Assembly: GCA_041838515.1 (NCBI GenBank) | Contig: JBGYPP010000018.1 | Coordinates: 1-64,000, forward strand | Origin: JBGYPP01 sp041838515 | GTDB taxonomy: Bacteria; Bacillota; Clostridia; Lachnospirales; Lachnospiraceae | Length of the DNA stretch: 64,000 nt | Reading direction: 5' to 3' | Shown: positions 60,688 to 64,000 of the stretch, one piece after another | Layout: each line of letters starts with the position of its first letter | Position numbering within the stretch: the stretch's first letter is position 1 | Made by a program: the position numbers and the translations under genes | Notes under the pieces: generated by a model | Seen by the model: only the letters and a program-made list of their open reading frames with translations | Database searches by the model: none | What the model was told of the DNA's origin: nothing

Positions 60688-60706
60688 TCCTAGTATTTTA
60701 CTAGGA
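60688..60706 (+). promoter_or_regulatory. palindromic operator in front of pntAA
   Basis: TCCTAGTATTTTACTAGGA has two perfect 8-base arms around TTT. It lies about 10-28 bases after the predicted transcription start, the position of a repressor site. It fits neither the FabT box nor the Rex site (TTGTGAANNNNTTCACAA), so the regulator is unknown. Confidence 0.65.
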
Positions 60707-60732
60707 AAAGAGAGAAAGGATATGGGAGGTCT

Positions 60733-61857
60733 ATGAGGCGAGTATTGGTGTGCAGGGAAGAGGATAGATTGGAAACCAGGGTGGCCATGGTGCCGGAAGA
60801 TATCAAGAAGATGTCCGCCCTGGGATTTTCCTTTGTGGTGGTCAGAGGGGCTGGGGAAAAGGCCGGATTTTCTGATGGGGAATATGAAAAGGCGGGGGCG
60901 GCATTGGCGGCCTCCAATGAGGAGGCATATGCCGGGTCGGAGATCGTAGTCCGCATAGGCAAGCCAGATTCAGCCCGGGGGCTGCCGGCCCAGGCGCTGC
61001 ATATCAGCTATATGGATCCTTTCCGGGAAAAGACGCTGCTGGAGGATTTTGCCCAGGCGGGCATTTCTGCCATATCCTTGGAAATGATACCCCGCACTAC
61101 GCTGGCGCAGAAGATGGATGTGCAGTCCTCTCAGACCTCCCTGGCTGGGTATGTGGCTGTTCTGCATGCGGCGGCCAGACTGCCCAAGATTTTTCCCATG
61201 ATGATGACTCCGGCCGGAACCATTTCTCCGGCTAAGGTCTTTGTCATAGGTGTGGGCGTGGCCGGACTTCAGGCCATAGCCACGGCCAAGAGGCTGGGCG
61301 CCCAGGTATCGGCCTTTGACACCCGCCCCGTGGTGGAGGAGCAGGTGCGCTCTCTGGGGGCAAATTTTGTCAAGATTGATCTGGGAGAGATGGGGCAGAC
61401 GGCCCAGGGATATGCAAAGGAGCTGACTCCGGAGCAGATAGCCAAGCAGCAGGAGGCTCAGGCCAAGGTGTGTGAGAAATCCCATGTGGTCATCACCACG
61501 GCCAAGGTCTTTGGGCGGCCTGCACCCAGACTGTTGACTGCGGAGGTGCTGGACCGTATGCAGCCCGGCAGCGTGGTGGTGGATATGGCCGTGTCCACCG
61601 GGGGCAATGTAGAGGGATCCAAATTGTTCGAGGAGGTAATCCGGGACAATGGCGTGATCATACTCTCGGGAGATTTGCTGGAGAGGCGGGTGCCCTATGA
61701 TGCCTCCCGTATGCTCTCCGGCAATATCAGCGCGTTTTTGGGGCATTTCACCAAGGAGGGGCAATTGGCGCTGGACAGGCAGGATGAGATCATGGCAGGC
61801 TGTCTGCTGACCCATGGCGGGGCGGTTGTACACCCGGCATTTGCGGACAAGGCCTGA
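60733..61857 (+). CDS. pntAA: NAD(P) transhydrogenase subunit alpha part 1
   Basis: Protein of 374 residues, the soluble NAD(H)-binding domain I, homologous to alanine dehydrogenase. Seen: ETRVAMVPEDIKKM near residue 15, the mobile-loop region and Rossmann motif VIGVGVAGLQAIATAKRLGAQVSAFDTRP near 172-200. The alpha subunit is split into two genes, as in Rhodospirillum. The complex couples hydride transfer from NADH to NADP+ with proton flow across the membrane. The ATG follows GAAAGGATATGGGAGGTCT. Confidence 0.93.
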   Translation: MRRVLVCREEDRLETRVAMVPEDIKKMSALGFSFVVVRGAGEKAGFSDGEYEKAGAALAASNEEAYAGSEIVVRIGKPDSARGLPAQALHISYMDPFREKTLLEDFAQAGISAISLEMIPRTTLAQKMDVQSSQTSLAGYVAVLHAAARLPKIFPMMMTPAGTISPAKVFVIGVGVAGLQAIATAKRLGAQVSAFDTRPVVEEQVRSLGANFVKIDLGEMGQTAQGYAKELTPEQIAKQQEAQAKVCEKSHVVITTAKVFGRPAPRLLTAEVLDRMQPGSVVVDMAVSTGGNVEGSKLFEEVIRDNGVIILSGDLLERRVPYDASRMLSGNISAFLGHFTKEGQLALDRQDEIMAGCLLTHGGAVVHPAFADKA

Positions 61858-61896
61858 TGGTCTGAGGATAGAGTGTTTAGGAGAGAGGAGTTTCTT

Positions 61897-62187
61897 ATGG
61901 GTATGTTGATTTTTGTCTTTGTATTGGCGGCATTTTTGGGCGTGGAGCTGATATCCAAGGTGCCCTCCCAGCTGCATACGCCACTGATGAGCGGCACCAA
62001 TGCCATCTCCGGCATTACCATAGTGGGGGCCATGGCCGTCACCGCTGTCAGCGTGGGAGATACGCTGGGCCTGATATTGGGTTTTTTGGCCATAGTGCTG
62101 GCCGCCATCAATGTGGTGGGCGGTTATTTGGTGACAGACCGTATGCTGGGTATGTTTAAGAAGAAAGATAGCAACAAGAAGCCCTAG
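61897..62187 (+). CDS. pntAB: NAD(P) transhydrogenase subunit alpha part 2
   Basis: Protein of 96 residues with three membrane helices. The family motif KVPSQLHTPLMSGTNAISGI lies near residues 20-40 and forms part of the proton channel. It ends in a lysine-rich cytoplasmic tail (KKKDSNKKP). ATG 61897 follows GGAGAGAGGAG; an upstream in-frame ATG at 61873 overlaps this site. It lies between pntAA and pntB, the usual order. Confidence 0.93.
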   Translation: MGMLIFVFVLAAFLGVELISKVPSQLHTPLMSGTNAISGITIVGAMAVTAVSVGDTLGLILGFLAIVLAAINVVGGYLVTDRMLGMFKKKDSNKKP

Positions 62188-62247
62188 GCTGGGGTGCTGC
62201 TGGCAGATAAAATTTGGCCGCCCTGTGCGGCACAGATGGGAGCGAAT

Positions 62248-63648
62248 ATGAATGTAGGTATAGCCATATTGTATATGGTAGCTTGTATTTTTTTCATCAG
62301 AGGTATCAAGTGGATGGGAAAGGCGGAAACAGCCCGCAAGGGCAACGCCTACTCTGCGTTTGGCATGGCTATAGCCATGGGCGCTGTGCTGCTGGAGGGA
62401 GATGTGCTGGCCTCCTGGTCATCCCAGTTGGGCGGCAATGGATATCTTTACCTGGCCGGAGGTGTGGCTCTGGGTTCTATAATAGGCGCTGTATGGGCCA
62501 AGAGGGTGGAAATGACGGGCATGCCCCAGCTGGTGGCCCTGTTCAATGGCTTTGGCGGCCTTTCTTCCTTTTTGGTGGCCTGGGCCGAATTTTTGCACAA
62601 TGGAGGTGAGGGAGATGCCTTTACCAAGGCAACCCTGGGATTGACCATAGCCATAGGCGCCGTGGCCTTTACCGGCTCTGTGGTGGCCTGGGGCAAGCTC
62701 TCCGGAAAGATGTTCAAGAAGCAAGCCCGCATACCGGCCAAAAATGCGTTGAATATGCTGCTGGCTCTGCTGGGTCTGGGGGGTACGGCGCTCTATGCGC
62801 TGGCCCAGGGGCCTCATCTGCTGACCGGCATAGCGCTGGTGTCCATCACCTATCTGCTGCTGGGGTATACCATGGTGGTGGGTATAGGCGGCGGGGATAT
62901 GCCCGTGGTCATCTCTCTGCTCAATGCGCTGTCCGGTTTGGCGGCGGCCTTTGCCGGATTCGCCATACAGAACACAGTGCTGGTAGTGGCCGGCTGTCTG
63001 GTGGGCGCCTCGGGACTGATACTGACCCTGATTATGTGTAAGGCTATGAATCGCAGCCTCTATAGCCTGCTCTTTGGCAGCTTTGGAGGCGGTGGGCAAA
63101 AGGGCGGCGGCGAGGAGGCTGAGCCCAAGTCTATGTCTGTAGAGGATGCGTACCTGGTGCTGGAGGCGGCCTCTTCCGTGGTCTTTGTACCCGGATATGG
63201 CATGGCAGTGGCCCAGGCCCAGCATGCTGTCAAGGATCTGGCAGACCGGCTGGAGGCCAACGGCGCAGAGGTGAGCTTTGCCATACATCCTGTAGCCGGC
63301 CGTATGCCAGGCCATATGAATGTGTTGTTGGCGGAGGCGGATGTGCCTTATGAGCAGCTCAAGACGGCTGATGAGATCAATCCCCATATGCCCATGCAGG
63401 ATGTGGCCTTTGTCATAGGCGCCAACGATGTGGTCAATCCTGCAGCCATTACAGACCAGAGTTCTCCCATCTATGGCATGCCCATTATTAACGCTTTCCA
63501 GGCGCGGACAGTATTTGTCCTCAAGAGGGGCAAGGGTACTGGCTTCTCCGGCCTGGCCAATCCTCTGTTTACCAATGACAATACGGTGATGATCTATGGC
63601 GATGCCAAGCAGACGGTAGCCGCTTTGGTGGGAGAATTTGACAATTAG
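62248..63648 (+). CDS. pntB: NAD(P) transhydrogenase subunit beta
   Basis: Protein of 466 residues. About eight or nine membrane helices in the first ~270 residues (including [23 protein letters not shown]) are followed by the NADP(H)-binding domain [58 protein letters not shown] and [22 protein letters not shown] 62248 follows GATGGGAGCGAAT. Close to the fab operon, it may supply NADPH for lipid synthesis. Confidence 0.93.
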   Translation: MNVGIAILYMVACIFFIRGIKWMGKAETARKGNAYSAFGMAIAMGAVLLEGDVLASWSSQLGGNGYLYLAGGVALGSIIGAVWAKRVEMTGMPQLVALFNGFGGLSSFLVAWAEFLHNGGEGDAFTKATLGLTIAIGAVAFTGSVVAWGKLSGKMFKKQARIPAKNALNMLLALLGLGGTALYALAQGPHLLTGIALVSITYLLLGYTMVVGIGGGDMPVVISLLNALSGLAAAFAGFAIQNTVLVVAGCLVGASGLILTLIMCKAMNRSLYSLLFGSFGGGGQKGGGEEAEPKSMSVEDAYLVLEAASSVVFVPGYGMAVAQAQHAVKDLADRLEANGAEVSFAIHPVAGRMPGHMNVLLAEADVPYEQLKTADEINPHMPMQDVAFVIGANDVVNPAAITDQSSPIYGMPIINAFQARTVFVLKRGKGTGFSGLANPLFTNDNTVMIYGDAKQTVAALVGEFDN

Positions 63649-63658
63649 CCTTGGCGGC

Positions 63659-63688
63659 TTGGCGAACAGCTCTCCCCCATGGTACAAT
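63659..63688 (+). promoter_or_regulatory. possible promoter of fbp
   Basis: TTGGCG (63659-63664), 18-base spacer, TACAAT (63683-63688), 29 bases before the start codon. I see no terminator between pntB and fbp, so read-through is also possible. Confidence 0.5.
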
Positions 63689-63716
63689 GCAAAAAAGGCC
63701 AGCGGCGGGAGGAGAT

Positions 63717-64000
63717 ATGCACAATTATTATCGTTTGCTCAAGGAACGTTTTCCCAAAAAGACGGCGGTGCTGACAGAGCTGATCAATCTGGAGGCCATA
63801 CAGCATCTGCCCAAGGGTACAGAATTTTTCGTCAGCGACCTGCATGGGGAGTATGCCGCCTTTGACTATGTGCTGCGGCATGGATCTGGCAACCTCAAGG
63901 TCAAATTGCAGGAGTGGGCGCAGGAGGTGGGGGAGGAAAATCTGGAGGTGGATATAGACTCCCTGGCTCTGTTTATCTATTATCCGGAGAAGATGATGGA
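63717..64000 (+). CDS. fbp: class III fructose-1,6-bisphosphatase, partial (runs off the right edge)
   Basis: ATG 63717 behind GGGAGGAGAT opens a frame that continues to the window edge, 94 residues visible. The sequence [21 protein letters not shown] and [20 protein letters not shown] match the start of the Bacillota-specific class III enzyme, whose metallophosphatase fold uses the D-x-H motif seen here as SDLHGEY. It makes fructose-6-phosphate in gluconeogenesis. The complete protein would be about 650 residues. Confidence 0.88.
   Translation, partial: MHNYYRLLKERFPKKTAVLTELINLEAIQHLPKGTEFFVSDLHGEYAAFDYVLRHGSGNLKVKLQEWAQEVGEENLEVDIDSLALFIYYPEKMM

Overview
The window reads as chromosome of a GC-rich member of the Bacillota, most likely a Clostridia-class anaerobe. 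The basis is strong AGGAGG-type ribosome binding sites, TTGACA/TATAAT promoters, hairpin-plus-T terminators, a FabK/FabT-type fatty acid synthesis operon, a clostridial-type IleRS, a class III fructose-1,6-bisphosphatase, a RhaSTPQ-type rhamnose importer and YesM/YesN-type signalling. This is family knowledge; I ran no phylogeny. Ile is very often coded ATA although the DNA is GC-rich.

Layout. 1-137: the end of an insertion sequence, with the start of its transposase running off the left edge. 356-2874: a CoA-disulfide reductase/rhodanese and a TusA-DsrE protein, probably one persulfide-handling unit. 3049-4535: three unrecognised membrane proteins. 4711-6318: an acyl-CoA carboxylase carboxyltransferase behind FabT-like operators. 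6331-6431: a two-hairpin repeat whose end matches the IS end. 6646-7917 (minus): a FliD-like protein. 8128-19513: rpmG-secE-nusG-rplK-rplA-rplJ-rplL-rpoB-rpoC, with an L10 leader and internal promoters. 19614-31063: an exopolysaccharide cluster (RfbD, polyprenyl-phosphate sugar transferase, Wzz-like protein, EpsG-like polymerase, six glycosyltransferases), in which one glycosyltransferase is out of frame at a run of ten Gs. 31010-42219: rhamnose use (AraC-type regulator, rhamnose isomerase, YesM/YesN two-component system, RhaT-P-Q-S importer, rhamnose mutarotase), ending at a second copy of the two-hairpin repeat. 42409-43280 (minus): DUF2812 plus PadR. 43500-44700: a more AT-rich island of two tandem cassettes of unknown function, each a small protein ending in a W-T-x-W motif overlapping a small membrane protein. 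44952-53198: ileS, glgP and a YbhJ-like aconitase-family gene. 53291-54040 (minus): plsC. 54339-60590: acpP-fabK-fabD-fabG-fabF-fabZ-fabH-fabT. 60733-63648: proton-translocating transhydrogenase pntAA-pntAB-pntB behind an unassigned palindromic operator. From 63717: the start of fbp.

How it fits together. The fab operon carries its own MarR-type regulator, and the same operator geometry sits at the acpP promoter and at the distant carboxyltransferase promoter, so malonyl-CoA supply and chain elongation may be co-regulated. Transhydrogenase next door could supply NADPH for FabG. dTDP-rhamnose synthesis (RfbD) in the polysaccharide cluster and rhamnose uptake and isomerisation lie side by side. 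The best candidates for undescribed biology are the 43.5-44.7 kb cassettes, the poly-G glycosyltransferase, and the IS-related two-hairpin repeats.
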